From: Aspidiotus rigidus
Taxonomy: Eukaryota; Arthropoda; Insecta; Hemiptera; Diaspididae
Length of the DNA stretch: 64,000 nt
Reading direction: 5' to 3'
Assembly (NCBI GenBank): GCA_035079385.1
Contig: JAVHKY010000001.1
Span: 12,238,501 to 12,302,500, forward strand
The position numbers and the translations under genes were made by a program. Every line of letters begins with the position of its first letter. Within the stretch, counting starts at the first letter, position 1. Below the pieces are notes generated by a model that worked only from the letters and a program-made list of their open reading frames with translations, did not search any database and was not told where the DNA came from. Positions 45,955 to 56,369 of the stretch are shown here, in pieces.

Positions 45955-46960
45955 AAACTGTGAGGTTAAGAGAAGAGATCATTCTCGAATTTGTGCGTGA
46001 AGATATTTTAGCCATTGCGAAGAATCTGAAGGGGAATCGATGAGAATGTCGATGTCTTCAGGAAATGAGTAGAATTTTTCTTTGAAGGGACAGAAATAGC
46101 AGACGTACTTTAATAAACTCATGAATTCACAAACCTATCTAGGAAGGATGTGATGTTGATTCAACAAGTTTTGAATGTGTGAAATATGGTTTGTCTAGGG
46201 ATGCTAGGGAAGAGGGCGACGGTTTCAAACAATGTAAGGATCTAATTAGGGGATGTGGTCACGTCTTTATTATTCTGATTTAATGCGGTACGATTGTTGA
46301 TGAAATGGGGGTTATTCCAGTGGTCCGCAACTTTTCATAGCCCATGGCGCCTTTTACAGTCGGAGAAATTTTTGCGGCGCCCCTTTCCGCCCAACGTTAG
46401 AACATATTAAATGGGAACACATTTTTCCAATTTTTTTCATTTCCGCGACAAAATTAATCCGTGATACAATTTGATATTGAGTAATAATAAATACAAATAT
46501 AGATATAACTTGGGTAGGAGTGCAAAGTGGAAAGATAGAAATAAAATTAATGAGACAGCTGCGCTTGTTTAGTACCAAGAAGAGTGTCAAATCGTGGCTC
46601 TATTTGTGATATTGCATTTTGGTGAAAAGCTCGCGGCGCCCTTGCGCGGCGCACAGGTTGCGGACCACTGGGTTATTCAGTACAATACGAGAGAAATCGG
46701 GCTAGATGATGTTTAGGGACGAGATGTTAGGAATCGAAGATGGTACGGAGTGCTAGGTCTATGGACCTGGGACAAACCGTAGAGGTGAGGAGGTATGAGG
46801 TTCGAGCTCAAGTAGGCACACTTGTGAGGAACTTTACCAATGATCATCAATGGCTTTCCTTACATCGGTGACCTGTGTGTTGTTTACAAATAGCTCCATA
46901 ATCTTACCTTTTATTTTGGACTCAAGAACGCCTTTTCTTACTCCCATTTTACGGAAGAGG
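45955..46960 (-). pseudogene. decayed Penelope-like RT remnant H (split by a MITE)
   Basis: On the minus strand, in different frames: LIPPHLYGLSQVHRPSTP near 46790 (the PPLLYGLPKVHK motif), then ETVALFPSIPRQTIFHTF near 46200 (the FDVVGLFPNIP motif), then CYFCPFKEKFYSFPEDIDIL near 46070 (the CKFNGKFYEFPEEVGIP motif). The order is correct for a Penelope RT. A 353-bp MITE interrupts it and the TTGGTC repeat ends it. Sequence is far from the units at 49-58 kb, so this is a second, older family. Confidence 0.62.
46318..46670. mobile_element. 353-bp hAT MITE
   Basis: Termini CAGTGGTCCGCAAC and GTTGCGGACCACTG are exact 14-bp inverses, flanked by a perfect 8-bp duplication GGTTATTC (46310-46317, 46671-46678) that fits nnnTAnnn. 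GGCGCC and GCGGCGCC lie close to both ends. No coding. Confidence 0.93.
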
Positions 46961-46979
46961 TGATCGAGGCTGAACTTCC

Positions 46980-48560
46980 CCTCATTCTTCTCTGTGGAAA
47001 ACATCAAGGGCTCCTCATCTCATTTTCTGTGTCAGACCATGTATCGAGTACTTATAGACTGTTACTCTCCAGAAGAGTGCAAGTTCTCAAGGTGAGTATT
47101 ACTCTCACGTATACTCGGTGTCCGAAAAAAATTCAGGTCACTCATATTAGATTTGTTCACACGTGCACGCTTCAATATTCACTCGTCGCAAAGTTCGTAA
47201 CTTTTCGTACGACTTTTTGTTTCCACCTTTGTTTCCTCGTTCATTCATACGCATTCTGAAAGGAACAAAACACCCGCGGACAGGCGACAACGACGCGTTC
47301 TGATGAAACGAGAGACCCAACAAAAGAAAGTCGAAGAGTACCCGATCGCGTTGAAAAACTAATTTTTTAATTGTTATTAATGGTGAAGACGAGTTGATAA
47401 ATTTGCCTGTCCCGTGTTCGGCATGTATTTACATCGAACAATTCACGTTACACGAGACGAGCTTTTTGCTGGTACTCTTGTTCTCGGTTGATACGTTCTT
47501 GAACCGAGCTAAATAGCGCATTCTTTTGTCACGGGCTGTTTCGATATCATTTTACAGTCCTTCCATTATAATCGAGCTACACCATAAAGGCTCTTTACTT
47601 TATTTTCTACACCAGTAGAATGAGGAGTTCTTGTAAAACCATCGGACAGCTGCAGAAGTGCCGACCATGTACGAGGAAGGTACTGCACATTCTTCTCGTA
47701 AGATCGCGAGTCAACTCTAGACCGAAGCCGTTCAACCTTTGTTTTCTTCGACACAAACTATCGAATTTTTACCGATGGAGCTCGATTTATTCCATATATT
47801 CTAATAGGAGGTTTTCTGTGTATACCATCGCCTATTATGTGCTTTTAATCGACGTCTAACGTTGGTATTTACGCTCTACGTGTGAGAAACTTCCATTTTA
47901 CGACAATTTTTATCTGCTTTCTTTTTTCTCTATTTCTCTTTATCTTTGTTTCTCGCCATCGTGTTCTCGTCCTAATCAAATTAATTATCCACGTGTAATT
48001 TATTGCCTATGAGAGGCTACGCAACTACTCCGTCCCTGGCCTAAACTCGTGAATTGACACTAATTAGTGTTGTTGTTGCCGTTTTTTTTTCTCTCTCTTT
48101 CTCCACGAAAACAATCCGCAGTTTTTGTTTTGCATATTTCTACAGTGTGGGGGCAGCCTTTAATTGTAGCCAATAGATGAGAAACTCGCGGGGTAGCAGT
48201 GAACGCGAAGGCGTATACATTATTATTTTACATTGTTCATTCACGGTCGAAACTTTTAAAAACAATATAGCATCGTTATTTTTTCCTTCGAGTACGCTTT
48301 AAGCGCTGGGAGGGTGGATGAAGGCGAGTCAATGCTGATCGACCGTACGCCGTTTAGATTCTTATCAATTACTGGTATCGACAACGGGAATCACTCGTAT
48401 TTCCGGACTCGCGGGTTCAGTCATGGGAACGAGGGATTAAAATCTCCTGGAAAGAGGTGGACGAATTAATACATGGACAATATGGTGTTGTTAGATTCAA
48501 AATTTTGCTTTTTACTACACGGGTCTCATTTGAAGTTTTCGTCATTTCTATCTAAGTTTA
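46980..48560. other. anonymous region, no supported gene
   Basis: AT-rich with a T/C-rich tract near 48080-48105. No recognised reading frame, RNA gene or terminal repeat. Confidence 0.5.
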
Positions 48561-48569
48561 TATTTGTAT

Positions 48570-49250
48570 GTCATTTCGTGTATCTGTACCTATGGGTTAC
48601 GAGAATGCTTTGCTCAGGTTTACAATATAGAGCTTGGAGAGGACGGGTGGTGACAATAAGGATGAATAGAAATAGGTTGATCAGAAAAAAGTGGGTAATA
48701 TGGGTGTGACTTACTCTGAGACGGGCTGGGATGACTTCTTCGCGTCGGAAATGGCTATGGAAGAGGAGCTCATTCAATGGATCGGAGCTTAAAAGAGGAC
48801 CAGAACTCATGCCAGGATGAGAGGGTGAGAGAGCAGTAATAGGATTTGAGATCATATGAGGAGGAGAGATCAATCGTGGGAGGTGAACGCAAAGACTGCT
48901 TTGCGGCCAGGTCCACTGCGTTATGTTCCTCAAATTCAAAATGTTGGCATATAGAAAGGAGGTGGAGGATGAGGAAGAATTTGACGAGTTCGCGAGAGGA
49001 TTGGTGGAATGAGGGTTTTGTATAGCTAGTAAGTATGACAAAAAATCGGAACTTATCAATATCCTTTAGTATAAGGAATTTGCTGGGAGCAGAGAAGCGG
49101 GTGAGAAAAGAAAGGCAGATGAATACAGCGGTGAGATTAGCGATGAATATGGAAGCAGAGTTTCTTGTACACGAGGATGAGATGTTATCCGAAATGGAGA
49201 CTTCATATCCGGTTGTGGGTCCCGATTGGGACCCGTCCGTGTAGCAGAGA
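48570..49250 (-). pseudogene. LINE RNase H domain and C-terminus remnant
   Basis: On the minus strand the RNase H opening YTDGSQSG (codons at about 49229-49243) is followed by SASIFIANLTAVFICL, then ILKDIDKF (the LTDS block), AIQNPHSTNPL, a VDLAAKQSL block, DLKSYYCSLTLSSWHEFW and finally RREEVIPARLRVSHTHITH, which corresponds to the RLRIGHTRLTH block seen after RNase H in I, Jockey and R1 group LINEs. Several frameshifts are required. No RT is seen next to it. Confidence 0.72.
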
Positions 49251-49401
49251 CGCTAGGAGAGGAATTCTGAATTGAATAGAGCCCTCATAAGAATGAGCCA
49301 TAACGAAAGTGAAAGAGAGAATGTTTATATCACAGGCGCAACCATAAATCCAAAGAACAAGAGAAAAGAAAAGAAATCAAAATGTTTTTATATGGTGTAG
49401 A

Positions 49402-49417
49402 CACTCAAGTAAACTAG
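49402..49417 (+). repeat. target site duplication, left of composite C/D
   Basis: CACTCAAGTAAACTAG, repeated exactly at 53320-53335 in the same orientation on the far side of the composite. The first C of the right copy could belong to the element, so the duplication is 15 or 16 bp. Confidence 0.9.
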
Positions 49418-49615
49418 TAGAATTGACACGGTCCGAAACGTTACGGCTCGACATAATGACAGAATACTCAAAGAGTAGAGAAAACGAAAAACCAATTACA
49501 AAGACCGCAGATATAAAGGAGAGGATGCGAGATCTTTCGATTAACAAACCATCATCGGGCAAAGTTAGAACGCCTTTGACCCAGATACGACTCATAAAAC
49601 AGAAAACCAACGAGA

Positions 49616-51905
49616 TCAGGATTGAACAAGCGAGCCCTCGCGAGGTGACTCAAACTCGTAGACCAATTCAACTAAACCTTCGTCGGGAAAATACCTGTTG
49701 AGTACGGTAACATCGTCACTGTTCAGATGACGCACTATTTCGATATTTTCCAACGCAACGCGCTTGAAGTAAGAATTCTCCTTGTGGAGAAGGGTAGCCG
49801 AACCTTCCTTGAAACTATGACCACTGGAGACAAGGTGGTCCGCAAAGGCCGAATCACCCAAATTACCTTTCTTCCAGGCCTTAAGGTGCTCCTCTACTCG
49901 AATTCCAAGCTGGCGACCCGTCTCGCCTATGTATACGCCGTTACAATCCTTGAACTCCAATTTGTACACCCCGCTCCTCTCCCCCCGCGGGATGGGGTCC
50001 TTTAGCCTAACAAACAAACCCTTCACAGTAGTGAGGTTATAAAAAGCAGGCCTGAAGCCAAAGGGGCGGAGCACACGAGTCAGCTTGGATGAAAACTCAC
50101 CCAAAAACGGGAGCTTGATCCAACGTAATCTCTTATTATCATTACCACTCAGATCGCGGGGGAGGGAAGTGGTAGAATCAAGGCCCTTCCTCGTAAGTTT
50201 TTTACGGACCATACGGTCAATGTCCAAGTTGACCTCATTCACAGCGGCCAAGTGCTTAATGGTCGCCAGCTCCTTTTGGAAAGCTGGTTGACTTGGCGGA
50301 ATGCTAGTCAGTCGATGAATATAACTATTGAAGGCAGCGATCTTATGAGAAAATGGACAGAAGGACGATCCGTGGACAACTGTATCGGTCGAAGTATCCT
50401 TCCTGAATATCGCAAATTCATGGTCCCCATCTCTATCAGAGATAGTGAGATCCAGAAAGTTTATGGAAGAACCTCCAATTTCTGTAGTGAATTTTATGGA
50501 AGGATACATTTTATTCAGATACTGAAGAAACTCACCAAGGAGCTCTTGAGGACCGGTCCACGCACATAATATATCGTCCACATATCGGTGCCAGTAATGG
50601 ATGTGACTCAGTAGCACTTGGCCAGAGGAAAACAAGTCAACCTCAAATCTGGACATAAATATCTCCGAAACGAGAGAGCCCAAAGGAGAGCCGATGGGGA
50701 TTCCTACCTCCTCAGGGAACTCGTAAAATTTCCCATTGAACTTACAGAAGTTAGGGGACCAACACGCATTAAGGAGGCCAAAAAATTCCTGTATCTCGTT
50801 ATGAGGGATGTTGAACTTTACAAGTAGGTCACCCATATACTGCATAGTATGGGCCTTTAGTATGTTGGCAAAGAGGCCGACTACATCAAATGAGCAGAGG
50901 CTAGTACCCGGAGGCAAGGTAACATTTTTGAGCCTCTCGGCCAGAGAAACCGAATTTTTAACGGAGTAGGGGGACTCGTACTCGATTCGAGACTTGAACC
51001 AACGATCCAAGAACTTAGCCAGAAAATAGGCAGGGGAGAAGACGTAGGAGACGACAGGCCGCATAGGATATTCATCTTGTGAACTTTAGGCAACCCATAG
51101 AGGAGGGGAGGAACAGGGTTAGGTACAAGCAGGGCTTTTTTGAGCGAAGAACTTTTTATGATAAACTCACTCCCGTTCACAACCTTCCTAACCTCTTTGA
51201 CGTAGTTAGGAAAGTTAAAAGAGCTATTTTCAATAGCTCCACATTGAGTGAGAACTTCTTGAACCTTGGTAACGTACGAGGATTTCTCCAGGACAACGAT
51301 CGCGTTACCCTTGTCGGCTTTAGTAAGGATTAACCCCTGGTCCCTGACCTTCCTCCTCAGATTATCTATCACCTCACATGCGTAATTGTTTATACGAGGG
51401 AGGGGGGTGTCGCGGACTAGTTCAGCGCAAGCTGATTGAATATTCACGCCGGGACCAATTTTTATGGTCAGGTCGGCAACGACATTAGCAAGAGTTTCAT
51501 CTTTAGGAAGGGGAGGTAGGCCAAATTTCAGACCCTTCTCCAACAAATACATTTCATCTGGCGAAAATTGCGTCTGGGTGTAATTAATAATGCGGGGCTG
51601 GAAATTTCGAACAACACCATTATTAGCACAAATATTTTTGAGGGCAATCGCCTTGGAGTTCAAAAGGGAGGAAATTTTCTTTTCTTTTTTGGCTTTGAGC
51701 TCAACCTCAAAATCCCAGCAATCCTCATTAACCTTCCGAATAAATCGATCGAACTCACCTGGTGGAAGCAAACTAGAAAGCCTGGAATGGACGAGGAGAT
51801 TGAGACGAGTAGTAACATTCAGACGACCATACCATCTTCTCAGATCGGAACGAATCCATTTGTTAGTGATGGTTTCCTCCAATTTTCGAGTGGTGTAACT
51901 TTACG
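49616..51905 (-). pseudogene. Penelope-like RT + GIY-YIG protein, unit C (single visible frameshift)
   Basis: The most complete Penelope gene here. The first frame (from 51882 on the minus strand) holds the N-terminal region, LILTKADKGNAIVVLEKSSY, NFPNYVKEVRKVVNGSE and PPLLYGLPKVHKM. A one-base deletion near 51070 shifts the frame; the second (51064-49616) holds MRPVVSYVFSP, SFDVVGLFANI, EVGIPIGSPLGSLVSEIF, RYVDDILCAWTG (near 50580), INFLDLTIS, the NLDIDRMVRKK connector and a C-terminal GIY-YIG domain (GVYKLEFKDCNGVYIGET, RVEEH, SAFADHL-SGH, RYFPDEGLVELVYEF). Total length about 755 codons. RT catalytic Asp pair and GIY-YIG core are preserved; an initiating Met upstream of 51882 is not obvious. 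A member of the family must have been active recently. Confidence 0.9.
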
Positions 51906-51958
51906 AACTTAGGTTTTAAGCGCAGCCTTAAACATTTGCGGAGGAACGAAATATGCGA

Positions 51959-53160
51959 AGGGTGTCCTACTTGTAAAGTTCAACATCCCTCATAACGAGA
52001 TACAGGAATTTTTTGGCCTCCATAATGCGTGCTGGTCCCCTAACTTCTGTAAGTTCAGTTTCCTGAGGAGGTAGGAATCCCCATCGGCTCTCCTTTGGGC
52101 TCTCTCGTTTCGGAGATATTTATGTCCAGATTTGAGGTTGACTTGTTTTCCTCTGGCCAAGTGCTACTGAGTCACATCCATTACTGGCACCGATATGTGG
52201 ACGATATATTATGTGCGTGGACCGGTCCTCAAGAGCTCCTTGGTGAGTTTCTTCAGTATCTGAATAAAATGTATCCATCCATAAAATTCACTACAGAAAT
52301 TGGAGGTTCTTCCATAAACTTTCTGGATCTCACTATCTCTGATAGAGATGGGGACCATGAATTTGCGATATTCAGGAAGGATACTTCGACCGATACAGTT
52401 GTCCACGGATCGTCCTTCTGTCCATTTTCTCATAAGATCGCTGCCTTCAATAGTTATATTCATCGACTGACTAGCATTCCGCTAAGTCAACCAGCTTTCC
52501 AAAAGGAGCTGGCGACCATTAAGCACTTGGCCGCTGTGAATGAGGTCAACTTGGACATTGACCGTATGGTCCGTAAAAAACTTACGAGGAAGGGCCTTGA
52601 TTCTATCACTTCCCTCCCTCGCGATCTGAGTGGTAATAATAATAAGAGATTACGTTGGATCAAGCTCCCGTTTTTGGGTGAGTTTTCATCCAAGCTAACT
52701 CGTGTCCTCCGCCCCTTTGGCTTCAGGCCTGCTTCTTATAACCTCACTACTGTAAAGGGTATGTTTGTTAGGCTAGAGGACCCCATCCCGCGGGGGGAGA
52801 GGAGTGGGGTGTACAAATTGGAGCGCAAGGATTGTAACGGCGTATACATAGGCGAGACGGGTAGCCAGCTTGGAATTCGAGTAGAGGAGCACCTTAAGGC
52901 CTGGAAGAAAGGTAATTTGGGTGATTCGGCCTTTGCGGACCACCTTGTCTCCAGTGGTCATAGTTTCAAGGAAGGTTCGGCTACCCTTCTCCACAAGGAG
53001 AATTCTTAATTCAAGCGCGTTGCGTTGGAAAATATCGAAATAGTGCGTCATCTGAACAGTGACGATGTTACCGTACTCAACAGGTATTTTCCCGACGAAG
53101 GCTTAGTTGAATTGGTCTACGAGTTTGAGTCACCTCGCGAGGGCTCGCTTGTTCAATCCT
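51959..53160 (+). pseudogene. Penelope-like RT + GIY-YIG protein, unit D (5'-truncated)
   Basis: Starts within the RT palm (LLVKFNIPHNEIQEFF), has a deletion of about 17 bp after CKF, then an open frame from GSLVSEIF through RYVDDILCAWTG (52194-52205), INFLDLTIS, the connector and most of the GIY-YIG domain. A TAC-to-TAA change at HKENS (near 53007) terminates it; the last 50 codons are still readable to 53160. In the endonuclease, EC is replaced by ERKDC relative to its relatives (one of the paired Cys positions). It is almost identical to unit C elsewhere. Confidence 0.9.
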
Positions 53161-53319
53161 GATCTCGTTGGTATTCTGTTTTATGAGTCGTATCTGGGTC
53201 AGTGGCGTTCTAACTTTGCCCGATGATGGTTTGTTAACCGAAAGATCTCGCATCTTCTCCTTTATATCTGTGGTCTTTGTAATTAGTTTCTCATTTACTC
53301 TACTCTTTGAGTATTCTGT

Positions 53320-53335
53320 CACTCAAGTAAACTAG
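53320..53335 (+). repeat. target site duplication, right of composite C/D
   Basis: Second copy of the 15-16 bp CACTCAAGTAAACTAG duplication found at 49402-49417. Confidence 0.9.
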
Positions 53336-53339
53336 ATTG

Positions 53340-54150
53340 CGACGCGTTTCGGAGAGCGTTGGTTGTCCATCAACAGGCGAATCAAACTGAATCGAAGAAG
53401 GCTGGAGCGAAAAAACACATCTTAAAGGATGACTCATCACCATTTGAGGAGGGAAGATATATTGTTGAGCAGGCTCTTCCCTGTCTTCCGGAACTCGATG
53501 AGTGTTGCAGTTTCTTCCTATCTGTTTAGTTTGGCCCAGGAATCGCAAGGATGGATGAGTTCATGTTTACCGAGGCGAGAGGATGAAGGGGAGAGGCGAA
53601 TTTTAAGATCAAGGAAGGATATTTCATGACTCCCCCTTTCGAGAGGGAAACTCATCGAGGGGTGGAGGGAGTTAAGGCACGTAAGGAAACCTAGACGATC
53701 GTATTTGGAACGAGTCTAGATGGTAAGCACATCGTAGACGTATCTCACCCAGTGAAAGAGATAAGAGGAAGCCAGAGAAGAGAAAAGGATAGAAAACCCA
53801 AAACCTTAAGGAACACATGTATACCTATACGATGAGAGCACTGAGTGAGATTGTTGTAAGCACATGTATTACAAGAGACGCAGATGCTGCTGAGATATGA
53901 AGCCAGAGTAAGTCAGGAACCACGTGTGGAGGAACTTCGCAAAAAAAAAACAGATGGGTCTGAGTATAAAGAACCACTGGTTTGTTGAGCTTTGTCTGTC
54001 CATGCAATCTGGGGGTGTAAAAATGCATAATCCTTGAATAATTCTTGAACGACACATTGATCCATGGTGTTTTTGGACAGTAGGCCGCACATGATTTCAA
54101 TTGATTCTTTGATCTGTATTGTGGAGTACATGGAACAAATAAAAACCATT
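53340..54150 (-). pseudogene. older Penelope-like remnant F, target of composite C/D
   Basis: On the minus strand HWVRYVYDVLTI (near 53740) is a Penelope RT motif whose first catalytic Asp is replaced by Tyr, followed by SRKYDRLGFLTCLNSLHPS-like sequence and EISFLDLKIRLSP (the INFLDLTI block). Further down a sequence with GTTGATGG...TCCGAAACGCG looks like the ribozyme-like end of Penelope elements, and the composite C/D lies directly after it. The part above 53830 is assigned only by order. Stops are frequent. Confidence 0.55.
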
Positions 54151-54159
54151 TTGACTAAG

Positions 54160-55270
54160 GAAGTCTATTCCCAAGCTTTCAATTTAGTCATCGAAACTCG
54201 ACCATATGATGGTGAAGATCGCTAATTTACCTACATGCGTGGGGAAAACTTCGTCTCATATGAAATCTCGAAAGATTGTTCACTTCAATGAATAGTTTTT
54301 TCGGTGATATTGGCATTGCGTTGGAAAATCTTCACGATTTGGGCACAAATGCTTGGCTTAATACATCTCTCATCTTGTATATTCTTTTGAAATGCAGCTA
54401 ACTTCTTGAACTTCGATGCAGACGAAACAAACAATGGGCCAGGTGCACCGACTGATGTACATATATTATTATAGTTGCGTCGATGGAAACGATTAAAATT
54501 AACGATACAATTTTTTAATTAGTAAAAAGGAGGTTTAACAAGACGGAGTAAGATTGCAAGGTAAGACAAATACGGGATACTGGTTTCAAAGTAGTTTATG
54601 CGCTATAACTAATACATATAATGAACGTTGGAACGTGGCAGATATAATATTATGAGGATCAGAATAAGATGCAGTATCCCCGCCGACTGCAGTCGGAATA
54701 GTATTTTTTTTTTTCGCGATAATGAAAATATTAACGGGCGTTTCAACTGACATCGCCAATAAAATGAACTTGTTTTATTTTTTATTCATTTCAATTCATT
54801 CTGTATTCTCTTTCTCTCTCTTTTTTCATTTCGCACGTATGTAATATAGTTCGTTTGTTTTTTTCTCCCTTCTTTTCTTTGATTGCAAGAAACTGGTTCC
54901 ACTTTAGCTAATTAACGGGAAGTATGAAAAGTGCAGCCTTTTAAGAAAGAAGTGGTCGCAAAAAATGAGCGTGATGCATCCTATGCGAGATGTGGTGTGA
55001 CTCTGAAAACTGAGATTAAACCAGAAGCAATGCCTGTGGTAAGGAAAGTTTAATAATGGTACCTATGGAGCAGGAATTTACGGCTCTTACTTTCCACGAA
55101 TGTATTTCGGCCACCCCAGTGTTGTTGTCGAAGGTTCAAAACTTGATTTATTTTTTGCTGTGACTGGTTTTTCCCTGTCAAGAAAGTAATATTTGACCAT
55201 TGTGACGTAAATGGAAACTACCCTCGATCGCCGCATGAAGAAAGAAGGCAAAAGCAAAAAACACTCACGA
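54160..55270. other. anonymous region, no supported gene
   Basis: AT-rich; a T-run near 54703 and a T/C-rich stretch around 54810-54890. No reading frame recognised. Confidence 0.5.
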
Positions 55271-55279
55271 ATAGTTAAA

Positions 55280-55910
55280 AAGGTAGGCGTGTTTCTTCGC
55301 AGTCTACGGACGTCCTCGGAGTTATCTAGGAGTCCGATTGCTGAAGGGTTAACGTGATTGTGGAGCCGTACTTCTTAATGGCTAGTTGAGCGTTCAATTT
55401 CTTCTTGGACAGTGCAGATAGCTAGATCGTGATGAAGATCGTCATTCCGCGTATACCATATGCGTTAGTGATGGTACGTAGGATGTAGTTCTGTCGAACC
55501 TGGATTTTATTAACGTTGGATCGGCTGGCCGTACCCCATAGAGCGATACCGTAGGACCATATTGGCTTCATGATAGAGAGATAAATCAATCGCTTATTTT
55601 CGAGACTTAGCACGGAGTTCCTCCCTATGAACCAGGAGTACTTTTTTGTTATTTTCTTGAGGATATCACATTTGGCTTTAATGTGGTTTCCCCATGTTCT
55701 CCAAGATATTTGACCGAACTGGCTCTTGGTACAACGGCTCCCCCTAGTACCAGTGGGAACTCGGAATGCGGACGTAGAGAAAAGACCACATGGGTACTCT
55801 TGAGCGCATTCATTTTAATTCTCCAGCGGTTCATCTATTTCAATACATGATCCGCGTGCCGTTGTAGCGTAGTGATAGCTTCTTCAATGTCGTGAGACAA
55901 AGTGAGAAGT
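55280..55910 (-). pseudogene. Jockey-type LINE reverse transcriptase remnant
   Basis: On the minus strand WRIKMNALKSTHVVFSLR, then VKYLGEHGE (the VKYLG block of the RT thumb), and in a second frame KRLIYLSIMKPIWSYGIALWG and KIQVRQNYILRTITNA. This series (KT-LG box, LY-IKP-WxYG-LWG, Q--LR-I--A) is diagnostic of the C-terminal part of Jockey-group LINE RT. Frameshifts near 55645 and 55460 separate the blocks. The catalytic FADD block is not present. Confidence 0.82.
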
Positions 55911-56369
55911 GCTGTATCGTCTTACTTTTGTTGACGGCAACAAACTTTCTAATAGCCGATTACCAATTCTTTCCGCAAAGCTTCCTTGGACGACCAAAAT
56001 TTGGTCTTTGTTTTCGGCGTCCTATAATTAATGAAAAAAAAAAAAAAAAAATGAATTCAATTGAACATCAGACTCGAGGGAGACCTTTGTGTCGGTAACA
56101 TAAATATATGTACATTGTTTATACTCACGGACCTTTGTATCATCTTCCATTATATCTAAACACAATAAATTTTTGGCACGACGAGACGATTTTGCAAAAT
56201 AAGAACCAGGTGGACTGTAAATATGATCTACTACACGATAAGACACAAGCAAAACTATGCAAGTGATGAATAGGACGACGAACAGATCCTCGTCACAACC
56301 TGAACCAATCTTTCTTGAATCATAAGCCTACGAGTATGATTCACAAACTATGAAAAAAGTCGCATGAGT
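55911..56369. other. anonymous stretch
   Basis: An A-run at about 56033-56050; nothing else recognised. Confidence 0.4.

Larger units (their letters stand above)
49418..53320. mobile_element. head-to-head Penelope-like composite C/D with target duplication
   Basis: Unit C (minus, about 51958-49418) and unit D (plus, 51959-53320) abut at their 5' sides, with 3' ends outward and the 15-16 bp duplication outside both. The arms share about 1.35 kb. C retains the terminal ~40 nt ending CGTGTCAATTCT; D stops just before it, at GTATTCTGTC. The one duplication enclosing both units indicates one insertion event, or a composite that moved as a unit. The target was an older Penelope remnant (F). Confidence 0.88.

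Noticed and set aside
48571..49059. 162-codon minus-strand frame as a stand-alone gene
   Set aside because: Its blocks fit a decayed LINE RNase H region read across several frames, so the single frame is not a gene.
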